A stretch of 64,000 nucleotides of DNA from an uncultured Gammaproteobacteria bacterium (lineage in GTDB: Bacteria; Pseudomonadota; Gammaproteobacteria; Nitrosococcales; Methylophagaceae): positions 62,001-126,000 of the forward strand of contig CAJQLA010000010.1 in NCBI GenBank assembly GCA_905479075.1, given 5' to 3'. The position numbers and the translations under genes were made by a program. Every line of letters begins with the position of its first letter. Within the stretch, counting starts at the first letter, position 1. The notes below the pieces were generated by a model. It had not been told where the DNA came from and did no database searches. It saw nothing but the letters and a program-made list of their open reading frames with translations. This document shows, piece after piece, positions 16,145-25,346 of this stretch.

Positions 16145-18343
16145 TTAATTTAGCTTATTGGCTTTCTTTAAAATCTCATCAATGGGAATGGGCTTGCCTA
16201 TGCTATAGCCCTGTACAAAATTCACACCAATTTCTTTTAATTTTTCCAAAATCTCTTCTGATTCAACAAATTCGGCGACTGTTTCCAAGCCCATCACATG
16301 GCCAATTCCATTAATGGATTTGACCATCTCATAATCTAAGGAGTCGCTGAGCATATCTTTGATAAACATGCCGTCTATTTTCAAGGTATCGACATTCAGA
16401 TTTTTCAAATAAGCAAACGATGATAGACCACTACCAAAGTCATCCAAGGCAAATCGACAACCAAATTCTTTTAATGTGTTAATGAATATTGTTGCGTCTC
16501 GTAAGTTTGCAATAGCCGCTGTTTCTGTAATTTCGAAATTTATTTTTTGTGCTGGTATTTTGTCCCGCTCAAACTCTTTGATGATATACATTGTCATCGC
16601 TTCATCATCGAGGGACTGACCAGACAAATTAATCGACATGCTATCGATATGTTCTAGCTCATCTGCATGACGACTCATCCAATGCAAAGTATGGTTGACC
16701 ACCCAACGATCAATCCGCGTAGCTGAGTTGTACCTTTCTGCCGCGGGTAAAAAAGCACCTGGTGGTACGATTCGACCATCCGTCATTTTCATCCGCAGGA
16801 GTACTTCGTACCCTATTTTCGAGCTGTTCTCTCCTATTCCTAAGATAGGTTGCGCATAAAGCAAAAAGCGGCCCTCATCTAAGGCATTACTTATCTCACT
16901 ACTCCATTGGATATCACCTCGCCTTTCTTGTAGACGAGCATGATGGTCGGTATGTACTTTAATTTGATTTCGACCATTATTTTTAGCCTCATAACAAGCA
17001 GAATCAGCATTGTTCATCGCTTCAGCATTATCTGCAATATATTGATCAATGATGGATAAACCGATACTTATCCCTATGGTAAATACATGTTCTTCCCAGT
17101 GAAAACGAAAGTTTTCGAACAGTTCAATGACTTGTTCACAAGCCTGATGAGCCTGTTCAATACCACAATGTTCCATCAACAGTGCAAACTCGTCACCACC
17201 TAAACGAGCCAAAGTATCTCTCGAACGCACATTTGCAGACATTAAAGAACCAATCTGTCGTAACAACTCATCTCCTGCCACATGGCCACAGGTATCATTA
17301 ACAATTTTAAACTGGTCCAGATCAAGGAAGCACAATGCGTGCTCAGTCAAATCTCGCTTCGATGAACTGATGGCACGGCCTAACCTTGCCTCAAACTCAT
17401 TCCTATTCATTAAGCCTGTTAATAAGTCATGGCTTGCTTGATAAGACCTTTTTTCATTAATGCGATGTGCTTCGGTAATATCTTCTTGAGTCACCACAAA
17501 ATGAGTCACATTATCTGACTCATCCAACATGGGTGTGATCACTTCTTGTGCCCAATATAAATCACCATTTTTCTTACGATTATGTAATTCACCACGCCAT
17601 TCAAGACCCGATAATAAAGTCTGCCAAAGTTCTTTATAAATCTCAGGATCAGTGTCTTCAGAACTCGTGATATCCGGCCATTTACCTATCGCCTCTTTTG
17701 CCGAATAACCAGTGATTGTTGTGAATTTAGGATTAACATATTCGATATTACCTTCACGATCCGTAATCACAACAGCATTAGGACTATGTTTAATTGCGAG
17801 TGAGAGCTTTTCAAGTGCCTGGCGCGCCTTTTTTGACGCCGTAATATCATGAGCAATCCCCTCCACAGCGACTACAGTCTGTCCGTTTTCGTCATAAATT
17901 GGGCTCTCATGCACATCAAACGTATGCATCTCACCTGACTTAGCATTGATTTCCATTTCATAAGAAGATGGCGGCTGACCTGACAAGGTATCGGTAATTG
18001 CAGTTTTAGCTTGCTCATTAATATCTGACGACGACATATGGATGGAATAATGGGTTAAAAACTCCTCTTGCACGTACCCTAATATACTTGCCACTGATGG
18101 ACTAATATAAGTATATATTCCTTCGGCATCATAACTATATATCAGGTATTCATCCTGAATATTCTCTATTAAACATCTATATTTCTCCTCGCTCTTTGCT
18201 AAGAGTTTTACATTTCGTGTTATTTCTTGTGTCTTCTCTTTAGCTTCTTTTTTTATACGCTCCGTACGAGCCGTTGATGCCATTAATAAAAGTATAATGA
18301 AACCGAAAGCTATAAAAGCTCCTGCCATGACCCAATAAGACAT
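16145..18343 (-). CDS. Membrane PAS-PAS-GGDEF-EAL cyclic-di-GMP protein
   Basis: This 732-residue protein has one N-terminal membrane helix (residues 4-22) and two PAS domains (about 55-170 and 178-295). Next come a GGDEF domain with intact GGDEF (382-386) and an RxxD inhibition site (RSRD, 373-376), then an EAL domain. The EAL signature is EVLLR (513-517), and the later DDFGSGLSSFAYL loop is intact. Both cyclase and phosphodiesterase activities are plausible. It lies directly beyond the right att repeat and is transcribed alone. Flagellar genes lie 1.2 kb away, so a role in motility control is possible but only inferred. Confidence 0.92.
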   Translation of the reverse strand: MSYWVMAGAFIAFGFIILLLMASTARTERIKKEAKEKTQEITRNVKLLAKSEEKYRCLIENIQDEYLIYSYDAEGIYTYISPSVASILGYVQEEFLTHYSIHMSSSDINEQAKTAITDTLSGQPPSSYEMEINAKSGEMHTFDVHESPIYDENGQTVVAVEGIAHDITASKKARQALEKLSLAIKHSPNAVVITDREGNIEYVNPKFTTITGYSAKEAIGKWPDITSSEDTDPEIYKELWQTLLSGLEWRGELHNRKKNGDLYWAQEVITPMLDESDNVTHFVVTQEDITEAHRINEKRSYQASHDLLTGLMNRNEFEARLGRAISSSKRDLTEHALCFLDLDQFKIVNDTCGHVAGDELLRQIGSLMSANVRSRDTLARLGGDEFALLMEHCGIEQAHQACEQVIELFENFRFHWEEHVFTIGISIGLSIIDQYIADNAEAMNNADSACYEAKNNGRNQIKVHTDHHARLQERRGDIQWSSEISNALDEGRFLLYAQPILGIGENSSKIGYEVLLRMKMTDGRIVPPGAFLPAAERYNSATRIDRWVVNHTLHWMSRHADELEHIDSMSINLSGQSLDDEAMTMYIIKEFERDKIPAQKINFEITETAAIANLRDATIFINTLKEFGCRFALDDFGSGLSSFAYLKNLNVDTLKIDGMFIKDMLSDSLDYEMVKSINGIGHVMGLETVAEFVESEEILEKLKEIGVNFVQGYSIGKPIPIDEILKKANKLN

Positions 18344-18478
18344 CCACTTATATCCTTTAACGGTTTTTGTTATATCTATTGATGAAACATAGCAACAAAC
18401 CTAGGAAATGTGCAACTCATCAACTATACTGACCGCTCAATTCGTCATTCAATTACTGTAGAACAACTGGGTTATTTC

Positions 18479-19492
18479 ATGGAAAATCGCGCTGTATTAC
18501 TTGCTAATCTAGGGTCACCAGATGACACTGATGTCTCCTCAGTTCGTCGCTATTTAAATCAGTTTTTGATGGATCCTTATGTGATTCAACTCCCTTGGCC
18601 AATACGCCGATTAATTGTCAGCCTATTTGTATTGCCTAGTCGTCCAAAAGCATCAGCTGAAGCCTATAAAAGTGTTTGGTTAGAAAATGGTTCGCCTCTA
18701 ATTGTCTTTTCAGAACAGCTTAAAAAAGCTTTGCAACAACAAATTGCTATGCCTGTCGAAATAGCCATGCGTTATGGTCAGCCTGATATCGAGAGTCAAA
18801 TTATAAAATTAGCGAGCCAATTAGGGATTGATGAAATCTTATTTATCCCTCTTTACCCACACTTTGCTGAAAGTACGGTGACGACTTCTATTGAGCAAGC
18901 AAAAGACATAATCCAAAAACATCAGTTAAATATAAAATTAACTGTGGTCAAGCCTTTCTATGAAGACAATGACTATATAAACGCTTTAGTTGCAAGTGCT
19001 AAACCTTATCTAGATGAACCCTACGATCACATTATCTTTAGCTATCACGGCTTACCGGAACAACATATTACTAAGCTAGATAGTTCTGGAGAGCATTGCT
19101 TGAAGCGACCAGATTGCTGTCAAGTTGACCATCCAGCGCATAGCACTTGTTATCGCCACCAAATTTTTCGCACGACAGAGTGCTTCATAGAAAAGGCGGA
19201 CATTAAAGAGGAAGATTACTCCATCGCTTTTCAATCTCGTTTAGGTAAAGCTAAATGGCTAGAGCCTAATACCGAAGATAAGTTAAAAGAGTTAGCAGCA
19301 GCCGGTGCTAAAAATGTGCTGGTAATCTGTCCGGCTTTCGTCACAGACTGCCTGGAAACTCTTGAAGAAATAGCTATTCGTGGACAAGAAGTATTCGAAG
19401 AAGCCGGTGGTAATAAATTGACTCTCATCCCTTGCTTAAACACCCATGACACATGGGTCAAAACCTTGGCTAACTGGTGTCAAAACGCTTAG
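18479..19492 (+). CDS. hemH: Ferrochelatase
   Basis: This 337-residue enzyme inserts Fe2+ into protoporphyrin IX, the last step of haem synthesis. The N terminus AVLLANLGSPDD, the FSYHGLPEQH segment with the catalytic His, and the SRLGKAKWLEPNT and CPAFVTDCLETLEEI motifs are all ferrochelatase hallmarks. I start at the ATG giving MENRAVLLANLG, since the 23 preceding in-frame codons are not part of the family. It is a single-gene unit between the GGDEF-EAL gene and the flg operon. Confidence 0.95.
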   Translation: MENRAVLLANLGSPDDTDVSSVRRYLNQFLMDPYVIQLPWPIRRLIVSLFVLPSRPKASAEAYKSVWLENGSPLIVFSEQLKKALQQQIAMPVEIAMRYGQPDIESQIIKLASQLGIDEILFIPLYPHFAESTVTTSIEQAKDIIQKHQLNIKLTVVKPFYEDNDYINALVASAKPYLDEPYDHIIFSYHGLPEQHITKLDSSGEHCLKRPDCCQVDHPAHSTCYRHQIFRTTECFIEKADIKEEDYSIAFQSRLGKAKWLEPNTEDKLKELAAAGAKNVLVICPAFVTDCLETLEEIAIRGQEVFEEAGGNKLTLIPCLNTHDTWVKTLANWCQNA

Positions 19493-19514
19493 AAACGCTT
19501 ATAATTAACTTATT

Positions 19515-19997
19515 TTAAACCCGCCCTATCAATGGCTGACGAACCACTTGGTTTGTATATTCACCACCCGGGCCATAAGCTGTCACTTCTGTATCACGTC
19601 CACGTAATAAACTCAGCGCTTTATGCAAATATTGTCGGTTCACATTAACAATACCGCCATTAATTTGGTTATTGTCTCGGCAATGCGTCGCCGTGGCACG
19701 TAAACCATCAACAACTTCATTTAGTTGTTGAGCATTATTGGGGGATTGATTGGCTATAAAAGCTTCTAAACCATCTTTACCTGTCGAAAAACTTTCCATT
19801 TGTAAAATAGTTTCTCGCTGACGAGCTAGCTGTTCCAGCTCCGACAAAACGGTCTGCTTGCTGGTTGCCATTTGTACTATTTTATCTGAATCAGACCCAA
19901 TCAGTGAGTTACGCTCTTTCGTCAAAATGGCTAATAATTGTTGTGCTGAATATTGTTCTGCCCGTAATACCGTCAATAATTGTTGAAATGCTGTCAT
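19515..19997 (-). CDS. flgN: Flagellar export chaperone FlgN
   Basis: This 160-residue largely helical protein follows flgM, the standard position of FlgN, the chaperone for hook-junction proteins FlgK and FlgL. Features fitting the family are the N-terminal helix LLTVLRAEQYSAQQLLAIL and a C-terminal region with GGIVNVNRQYL. It is separated from flgM by 14 bases. Confidence 0.85.
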   Translation of the reverse strand: MTAFQQLLTVLRAEQYSAQQLLAILTKERNSLIGSDSDKIVQMATSKQTVLSELEQLARQRETILQMESFSTGKDGLEAFIANQSPNNAQQLNEVVDGLRATATHCRDNNQINGGIVNVNRQYLHKALSLLRGRDTEVTAYGPGGEYTNQVVRQPLIGRV

Positions 19998-20011
19998 GAC
20001 AAACTCCCTGC

Positions 20012-20320
20012 TTATTTAAATTGTCCCTCTAACTTAAGCAGATTTTGTGCCACTTCTGTTGCATCAATAACATATGAACCATCGGCTATTGCAGCACGAA
20101 GCGCATCAACCTTAGATTGGTCAACAATCGGGGCATTAACGACAATTTGTTGTAGCGATTGTAATTGTTCAGCCACATCCGTTAGGCTTACGGTATCCGA
20201 ACGAGGCTTATCACTCTGTGGTCGTGAGGTAACAGCCGCTTTTTGATTGTCATTATTCCCCGCCTTACGGGTCCCCGAAAGGTCATTTTGTCCTGATATT
20301 TTGATGTCTGACATCGTCAT
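20012..20320 (-). CDS. flgM: Anti-sigma-28 factor FlgM
   Basis: This 102-residue protein holds sigma-28 (FliA) inactive until the hook-basal body is complete. The C-terminal FliA-binding region is present (VDALRAAIADGSYVIDATEVAQNLL). The start is one of two ATGs two codons apart, after AGGA. A clear sigma-28 promoter lies 23 bases upstream, so it is autogenously controlled as in enteric bacteria. Confidence 0.93.
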   Translation of the reverse strand: MTMSDIKISGQNDLSGTRKAGNNDNQKAAVTSRPQSDKPRSDTVSLTDVAEQLQSLQQIVVNAPIVDQSKVDALRAAIADGSYVIDATEVAQNLLKLEGQFK

Positions 20321-20342
20321 TTTTCCTATAATCTATGACTAA

Positions 20343-20370
20343 TTAGTCGGCCAAAATATAAAAAACTTGA
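20343..20370 (-). promoter_or_regulatory. Sigma-28 (FliA) promoter of flgMN
   Basis: On the minus strand the sequence reads TCAAGTTT, an 11-base spacer, then GCCGACTAA. This matches the FliA consensus TCAAGTTT-N11-GCCGATAA except for one substitution. It lies in the flgA-flgM gap, so flgMN can be transcribed as a class III unit separately from flgA. Confidence 0.8.
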
Positions 20371-20400
20371 GTATAAATTTAAAAATTTTTTGACTTTTAT

Positions 20401-21105
20401 TTACATTGAAATCTTAACTTGTCCTGGTGCATCAACAACCCCTTCAACAATACGCTTAGATGAACTATTTTCAACGCGTATTCTTTCACCTAATACTGCA
20501 TCCGACAGTGCCATCCCAGTCATCCTAACCTGCATTGAACCTGCCTCAGCTATCAAGGTGATGGTCTCACCTCTACGAACAATTTTCTGAGGACGAACGT
20601 TATTTGCATTCAGCACGGCTCCCGCCACCACTGGATATTTTATTTGCTGACCAATCACTAATTTTGCTTCTTTGAAATAGGCCTTTCTCACGGTTGAAAT
20701 ATCAATCTGTGCTAGCTTGATATCCGATGATGATATGAGACGGTTGGCATTTAAAGGTCGTGCAGCAACAACGACCGTTCTATAAAGCTTTATTGTCACT
20801 GGTACATAAACGGTCCATGGTGTATCAGATCGACATTTAACGCCTATGACTTGGCTACCTAAACCAAATTTTTTGCTGTTATTAAAGGCCGTGAGCGGAC
20901 TGCTACATTGCTGGAGTCTTAATCTTGGATCAAGATTACCAGTCACCACTTGCGGGTTACCATAATGTGCTTGAGCTTGTTCCATGGCATAAACGTGAGC
21001 CACTTGCTCAATACTATTCACATCCTGCAACGTTTCGGCTCTAAGACTATATGAACACATCAAAGTCAACATTAAACTGAACTTTAGTAATAGTTTGGAT
21101 TTCAT
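20401..21105 (-). CDS. flgA: Flagellar P-ring assembly chaperone FlgA
   Basis: This 234-residue periplasmic protein has a signal peptide ending SLRA and a C-terminal SAF domain ending in GVVDAPGQVKISM. It helps FlgI assemble into the P ring. The ATG chosen lies downstream of a GGAAGG Shine-Dalgarno; 11 extra upstream codons are open but unlikely. The order flgA, flgM, flgN is classical. No flgB gene diverges from it here; the neighbour is a DUF2333 gene. Confidence 0.92.
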   Translation of the reverse strand: MKSKLLLKFSLMLTLMCSYSLRAETLQDVNSIEQVAHVYAMEQAQAHYGNPQVVTGNLDPRLRLQQCSSPLTAFNNSKKFGLGSQVIGVKCRSDTPWTVYVPVTIKLYRTVVVAARPLNANRLISSSDIKLAQIDISTVRKAYFKEAKLVIGQQIKYPVVAGAVLNANNVRPQKIVRRGETITLIAEAGSMQVRMTGMALSDAVLGERIRVENSSSKRIVEGVVDAPGQVKISM

Positions 21106-21372
21106 CTGCAAAACCTTCCGATTAATACATAACGTCATTTTTCTGACATCTATCTTTTATATGAAAGCTAGTGCAAATTTTGTGCCTTTTTAATCATGAA
21201 CTTGATTGATGGACATATTATGGAGCTTTAAAGCATGTTCTATACTCTTTGTTACTTATCAATATGAAGACAACTTTGCTTTCATTGATAAATTAAAAGC
21301 TTAATGATTGTTATAATTAGGTTAAAAGCATACTCTTATCCTTTTACTTACACGCCGAGACATTATTAATTC

Positions 21373-22434
21373 ATGGCATCAACACAATTTACTCAGAACC
21401 TCAAAGATTTTGCTTGGGATATTTTTGATGGTTTAACCGATCCTAATTTTCGTCAGAATAATTGGAAAAAAATCGGTTTTTTCATTTTTGTCCTACTTTT
21501 ACTCTTCATTATCCTAATGGTTTGGTGGGATAACACGCCCGACGACTTTAGTCCTGTGCAAAATGCGAATCACATAGCCGCAAAGCAGCAGCAAGAAATT
21601 GTGACGGGCTACGTATCCACCTCGACATTGATCACTTTAGCTAATTCCTTGCTGGAAAAACCAGGTGGCTATTTAAGTAATGATGTCTCACCACCTTCCA
21701 TTTGGATGGATAATATCCCCAATTGGGAATTTGGTGTTTTGGTACAAGTACGTGATTTTTCGCGGGCACTTCGCAACGATATTAGTCGCTCGCAATCGCA
21801 ATCATTAGAAAATGCGGATCTTGCTGTTGCCGAACCACAGTTTAACTTTAATTCAGAATCATGGATTTTCCCATCAACTGAATCTGAATATCGCCAGGGC
21901 ATTAAGGCATTAAACAGCTATTTAGCCAGACTGAGTAATAAACAAAACGATGCCCAATTCTATGCGCGTGCAGACAATTTAGCTGCTTGGCTTGCCATTG
22001 TAGAAAAACGGTTGGGTAGTTTATCTCAACGCCTAAGCGCTAGTGTTGGCCAAATTCGTATCAATACAGACCTCGCAGGCGAGCCAGCAGCACAACAATC
22101 TACCCCATCTCCAGCCGAGATGGTTACAAAAACACCCTGGACACAGATTGATGACGTATTTTATGAAACGCGTGGTTCAGCATGGGCTTTGATACATCTA
22201 CTAAAAGCAGCTGAACATGACTTTGCAGATGTTTTAAAAGATAAAAATGCCTTACTCAGCCTAAGGCAAATTATTAGGGAACTGGAAGCCACACAAGAAA
22301 CTGTCTGGAGCCCTATGATCTCAAACGGTAGCGGTTTTGGATTTTTAGCGAACCATTCTTTAGTGATGGCGTCCTATATATCTCGTGCCAATGCTGCTAT
22401 TATCGATCTGCGTAGCTTACTTAGCCAAGGCTAA
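21373..22434 (+). CDS. DUF2333 family inner-membrane protein
   Basis: This 353-residue protein has a short cytoplasmic N terminus and one strong membrane helix (about residues 34-52, FFIFVLLLLFIILMVWW). A large periplasmic domain follows with motifs PGGYLSNDVSPPS and MDNIPNWEFGVL, characteristic of DUF2333. The function is unknown. It diverges from flgA; the 267-base gap between them contains no gene or clear site that I can support. Confidence 0.85.
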   Translation: MASTQFTQNLKDFAWDIFDGLTDPNFRQNNWKKIGFFIFVLLLLFIILMVWWDNTPDDFSPVQNANHIAAKQQQEIVTGYVSTSTLITLANSLLEKPGGYLSNDVSPPSIWMDNIPNWEFGVLVQVRDFSRALRNDISRSQSQSLENADLAVAEPQFNFNSESWIFPSTESEYRQGIKALNSYLARLSNKQNDAQFYARADNLAAWLAIVEKRLGSLSQRLSASVGQIRINTDLAGEPAAQQSTPSPAEMVTKTPWTQIDDVFYETRGSAWALIHLLKAAEHDFADVLKDKNALLSLRQIIRELEATQETVWSPMISNGSGFGFLANHSLVMASYISRANAAIIDLRSLLSQG

Positions 22435-22507
22435 TATTATAAAATTGTTATCATTAATAAAGCCTAAGCATTATATTTTAACTATTAATTTATGAGGGAA
22501 AATGACC

Positions 22508-22930
22508 ATGAAAAAACTAACCATCTCAGCTCTAGTCGCTTCGACATTATTGATAACTGCATGTGGTGACTCTCAAGATTCAGCTGGAACGTCTGCTACT
22601 GTTGGTACTGCTGAAGAAGTGGCACAGTTAACGCAAAAATATCATGAGGAAATGGGCGCGATGACCGACTCCGTTGTTGAAGTTATGGAAACAACCCCAG
22701 GGGTCCAAAAAATTGTATCGCCCGAAGGCCATGTTGTTGGGACTAGTGATGATATTGCCGCTAAAACAGCGCATTACCATAAAATGATGGAAGAAATGAT
22801 GGCAGAGCATGCTTCTGCGACAGGTGTCCATGGCATTGTATCGCCTCAAGGCCATGTTGTTGGTACTGCTGAAGATATCGCTGCTAAAGCTTCACAATAT
22901 CATAAAATGATGGAATCATTGGCCAACTAA
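22508..22930 (+). CDS. Repeat-containing small lipoprotein of unknown function
   Basis: This 140-residue lipoprotein has lipobox LITAC (Cys about residue 19). The body is three related units built around VGT-(D/E)(D/E)(I/V)A-x-YH-x-x-M. Units two and three both begin with IVSP(E/Q)GHVVGT and end YHKMME. GAGGGA lies eight bases before the ATG chosen. No family is recognised. The His/Met-rich segments (YHKMMEEMMAEH) might bind metal, but this is speculation. A strong terminator follows. Confidence 0.75.
   Translation: MKKLTISALVASTLLITACGDSQDSAGTSATVGTAEEVAQLTQKYHEEMGAMTDSVVEVMETTPGVQKIVSPEGHVVGTSDDIAAKTAHYHKMMEEMMAEHASATGVHGIVSPQGHVVGTAEDIAAKASQYHKMMESLAN
22712..22915 (+). repeat. Two 81-base in-frame repeats within the lipoprotein gene
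   Basis: 22712-22792 and 22835-22915 are strongly similar at DNA level, sharing blocks such as GGCCATGTTGTTGG and CATAAAATGATGGAA, with a period of 123 bases (41 codons). They look like a fairly recent internal duplication; the first protein unit upstream is more diverged. Confidence 0.75.
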
Positions 22931-22991
22931 ATGACGGTTTGTTTTCAATGAGATATGCCTAATGGCTAAAATGTCTCATAACCTGCTTTTT

Positions 22992-23023
22992 AAAAAGCCG
23001 ATGTAATTTACATCGGCTTTTTT
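22992..23023 (+). terminator. Bidirectional rho-independent terminator
   Basis: A perfect 10-bp stem (GCCGATGTAA / TTACATCGGC) with a one-base loop is flanked by A and T runs. It lies between the convergent lipoprotein and tupA genes and can serve both. Confidence 0.9.
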
Positions 23024-23039
23024 ACTCTCTTTACACTAA

Positions 23040-23849
23040 TTAATCATTCGCATTAGGATAGAATAATTGTTCGCCTTTTAGCCTAAATCCATTAATTATT
23101 CCCTGTCCTTCACTACCTGTCAGAAATTCGATGTATTGAGTTGTTAAATCATAGTTCACATCTGGATGCTTAGCAGGATTCACAGCCATAATATGATAAG
23201 GATTGAATAAGGGCGGCGACTGTTGGTATAACACTTCTAATTCAACTTTTTCTTGAAATGCAATATAAGTACCACGGTCGGATAGTGTGTAAGCATTCAT
23301 TTCATCTGCCATTTTAATAACTGCACCCATACCTTGCCCCGCCCTGATATACCACCTTCCCGTTGGTTCTGACTCAGCTAACTGCCATAAAGCCAGCTCT
23401 TTTTTATGAGTACCGGAATCATCGCCTCTTGAAACAAAACGTGATTGCATGTCCATAATTTTCTTAAGTGAATCGCCAACAGAAACTGCATCTTTCAGTC
23501 CTGCTGGATCATTTTTAGGACCGATAATGACGAAGTCATTATGCATAACTGGTTTTCTATCGATGAAATCACCTTGTTCAATATATTTAAGCTCAGCTTC
23601 AGGTGCATGAACAAGAACAACATCAACATCACCATGACTACCAATCTTTAAAGCCTTGCCTGTGCCCACAGCAATCACATCGACTTTGACATTGTATTTT
23701 TGCTCAAAAACAGGGTTAAGAACGGCCAACAAACCGGAGTTTTCAGTGCTAGTCGTCGTTGCTAAGCTAATATGTTCAGCAGCAAAAGAAGACCCGCTGC
23801 TCAACAATGCAATAATCGTAAAGGAATGGACCAAAAGTTTTCTCATCAT
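23040..23849 (-). CDS. tupA: TupA-like tungstate/oxyanion-binding periplasmic protein
   Basis: This protein of about 269 residues has a signal peptide (ending SSFA). The start of the mature chain, SLATTTSTENSGLL, is typical of TupA/WtpA-type tungstate-binding proteins (TTTS anion loop). Other TupA motifs are VGTGKAL and SRGDDSGTHKKE. It should deliver tungstate, or possibly molybdate, to an ABC permease. No permease or ATPase gene (tupB/tupC) is adjacent. Instead it follows an OprP-like porin gene by about 15 bases. Molybdenum cofactor genes lie 3 kb away. Confidence 0.88.
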   Translation of the reverse strand: MMRKLLVHSFTIIALLSSGSSFAAEHISLATTTSTENSGLLAVLNPVFEQKYNVKVDVIAVGTGKALKIGSHGDVDVVLVHAPEAELKYIEQGDFIDRKPVMHNDFVIIGPKNDPAGLKDAVSVGDSLKKIMDMQSRFVSRGDDSGTHKKELALWQLAESEPTGRWYIRAGQGMGAVIKMADEMNAYTLSDRGTYIAFQEKVELEVLYQQSPPLFNPYHIMAVNPAKHPDVNYDLTTQYIEFLTGSEGQGIINGFRLKGEQLFYPNAND

Positions 23850-23863
23850 TATTTCCATATTAA

Positions 23864-25207
23864 TTAAAATGCCCATTGACTACGGACTTGCAATATTCTT
23901 GGTTCTTGTCGATCAAACGGACCACCATCAATCTCTAATACATCTACGTAGTTAGCCGTGAAACGCAGTGTTGGTGTTGGATACCAATTCAAGCCTACAG
24001 TCATTGCATCAGTCTCACCACCATCGATCATGCCATCATTCAAATCGATCGTGCTGTAGCGTAAAGCCAGTTGCCAAGCACCGGTACCGTCTTCTCCAAT
24101 GTTGGAAAAAGGCTTAGGTCTAGTAAATTTGCCATTTTTATACTGACGAGATTCACCTGTTAAGAAGTAGCCTGTTTCAACATACCAGCCATCAAAATCA
24201 ACATCATTTAAGCCATTACGATTAACTGAGGTGCTGATATATTCAGCTTGTGCCGAAAGTGGCCCCCAAACACCCGCCAACTCAACGCCCAGTTTCATTA
24301 CATCTTTAGTATCCATGATGAGACCTGTATCAACAATATTGGTACCCGAGACACGCGTCTCTGGCGCTTGTTTAAACCGAACAGTGCCAGCTTCGCCTGA
24401 GTCACGATAATTAGCAGCTAAGCCTAGGTGAATAAGACGGCCAGTTTCATTAATTGGTGCAACCGTCACACGAGCACTTGCTCCCCAATCTTCGTCGTTA
24501 CTACCCTCTTTTTTATCAACTGAATCACCAAAAACACCTATAGCCCATGTCAAATCACTTTGTACATGAGATGCCATGGCACCAATTGTTCGACCAGGTG
24601 AAAAAGCCGCTAGTAAAGCGCGCTCAGTAAAAGTAACGAAGTTATCACTCGTTGCTTCATGTAATGTGAAAGGTTCCTTAAAATGGCCTACGCGTAAATT
24701 CAAGTAATTAAAACCCTTGTAGTCAATATAGGCATCCACAATACCTTTGCCATTGGAGCCCGTATTGGCAAAATTATATTGCAGGCGATAGCCCCAGTCA
24801 TGGTACATGGTGCCTTGCAGTCTCAAGTAAGCGCGCCTAACTTCAGTACCATCCCCCATTGCAGGATCACCACCATAACTCGCAGCATCAATTTGTAAAC
24901 GTCCACCCAATTCCGTAGAGAAGGCATCATCACGTGTACTGACTCTCAGGCCACCTTTGACTTGAACATCAACATCAGACGGTTTGGTAGCTTCAGCTAG
25001 TTTTTCATCTAATTGTTTTTGTAGCTGTTGATTCTGTTTTTTATTTTGCTCTAGTTCGGCGGTTAACCGTCCGTACTGCACGTCACTCACTGTACCGTTT
25101 TCATGCAACATATTGATTAATAACTCTATTTCTGAACCCGCAGATACACGTGATATAAAAAACTGCGATGCCATTGCTACAGCAATGAACCCTGCTCTCA
25201 TACCCAT
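23864..25207 (-). CDS. OprO/OprP-type oxyanion porin
   Basis: This 447-residue outer membrane porin has a signal peptide, a short coiled coil rich in Gln/Lys (residues about 45-75) and a Porin_O_P-type barrel (GGRLQIDAASYGG, VGHFKEPFTLHEATSDNF). It ends in Phe, as barrel proteins do. OprP/OprO channels select phosphate or polyphosphate. Its coupling with a tungstate-type binding protein suggests it admits tungstate or molybdate. GAGGG lies eight bases before the ATG. It is divergent from a HTH regulator across an AT-rich gap. Confidence 0.85.
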   Translation of the reverse strand: MGMRAGFIAVAMASQFFISRVSAGSEIELLINMLHENGTVSDVQYGRLTAELEQNKKQNQQLQKQLDEKLAEATKPSDVDVQVKGGLRVSTRDDAFSTELGGRLQIDAASYGGDPAMGDGTEVRRAYLRLQGTMYHDWGYRLQYNFANTGSNGKGIVDAYIDYKGFNYLNLRVGHFKEPFTLHEATSDNFVTFTERALLAAFSPGRTIGAMASHVQSDLTWAIGVFGDSVDKKEGSNDEDWGASARVTVAPINETGRLIHLGLAANYRDSGEAGTVRFKQAPETRVSGTNIVDTGLIMDTKDVMKLGVELAGVWGPLSAQAEYISTSVNRNGLNDVDFDGWYVETGYFLTGESRQYKNGKFTRPKPFSNIGEDGTGAWQLALRYSTIDLNDGMIDGGETDAMTVGLNWYPTPTLRFTANYVDVLEIDGGPFDRQEPRILQVRSQWAF

Positions 25208-25258
25208 AAAGGCAACCCTCTGGTATTTACTAAATATTTTATAGTGATAAAACTCATA

Positions 25259-25282
25259 ATATATGTATTAATAAACATATAT
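25259..25282. promoter_or_regulatory. Inverted repeat in the porin/regulator intergenic region
   Basis: ATATATGT and ACATATAT form a perfect 8-bp inverted repeat with an 8-base spacer. A further copy of ACATATAT lies at the regulator start (25341). The site sits between the divergent porin-tupA and regulator genes, so it is a candidate operator for that regulator. Confidence 0.5.
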
Positions 25283-25346
25283 GAATTAATATACTTATAT
25301 ATTAAACATTAGCTTACAAATATGAAATATGTTTAAACTTACATAT

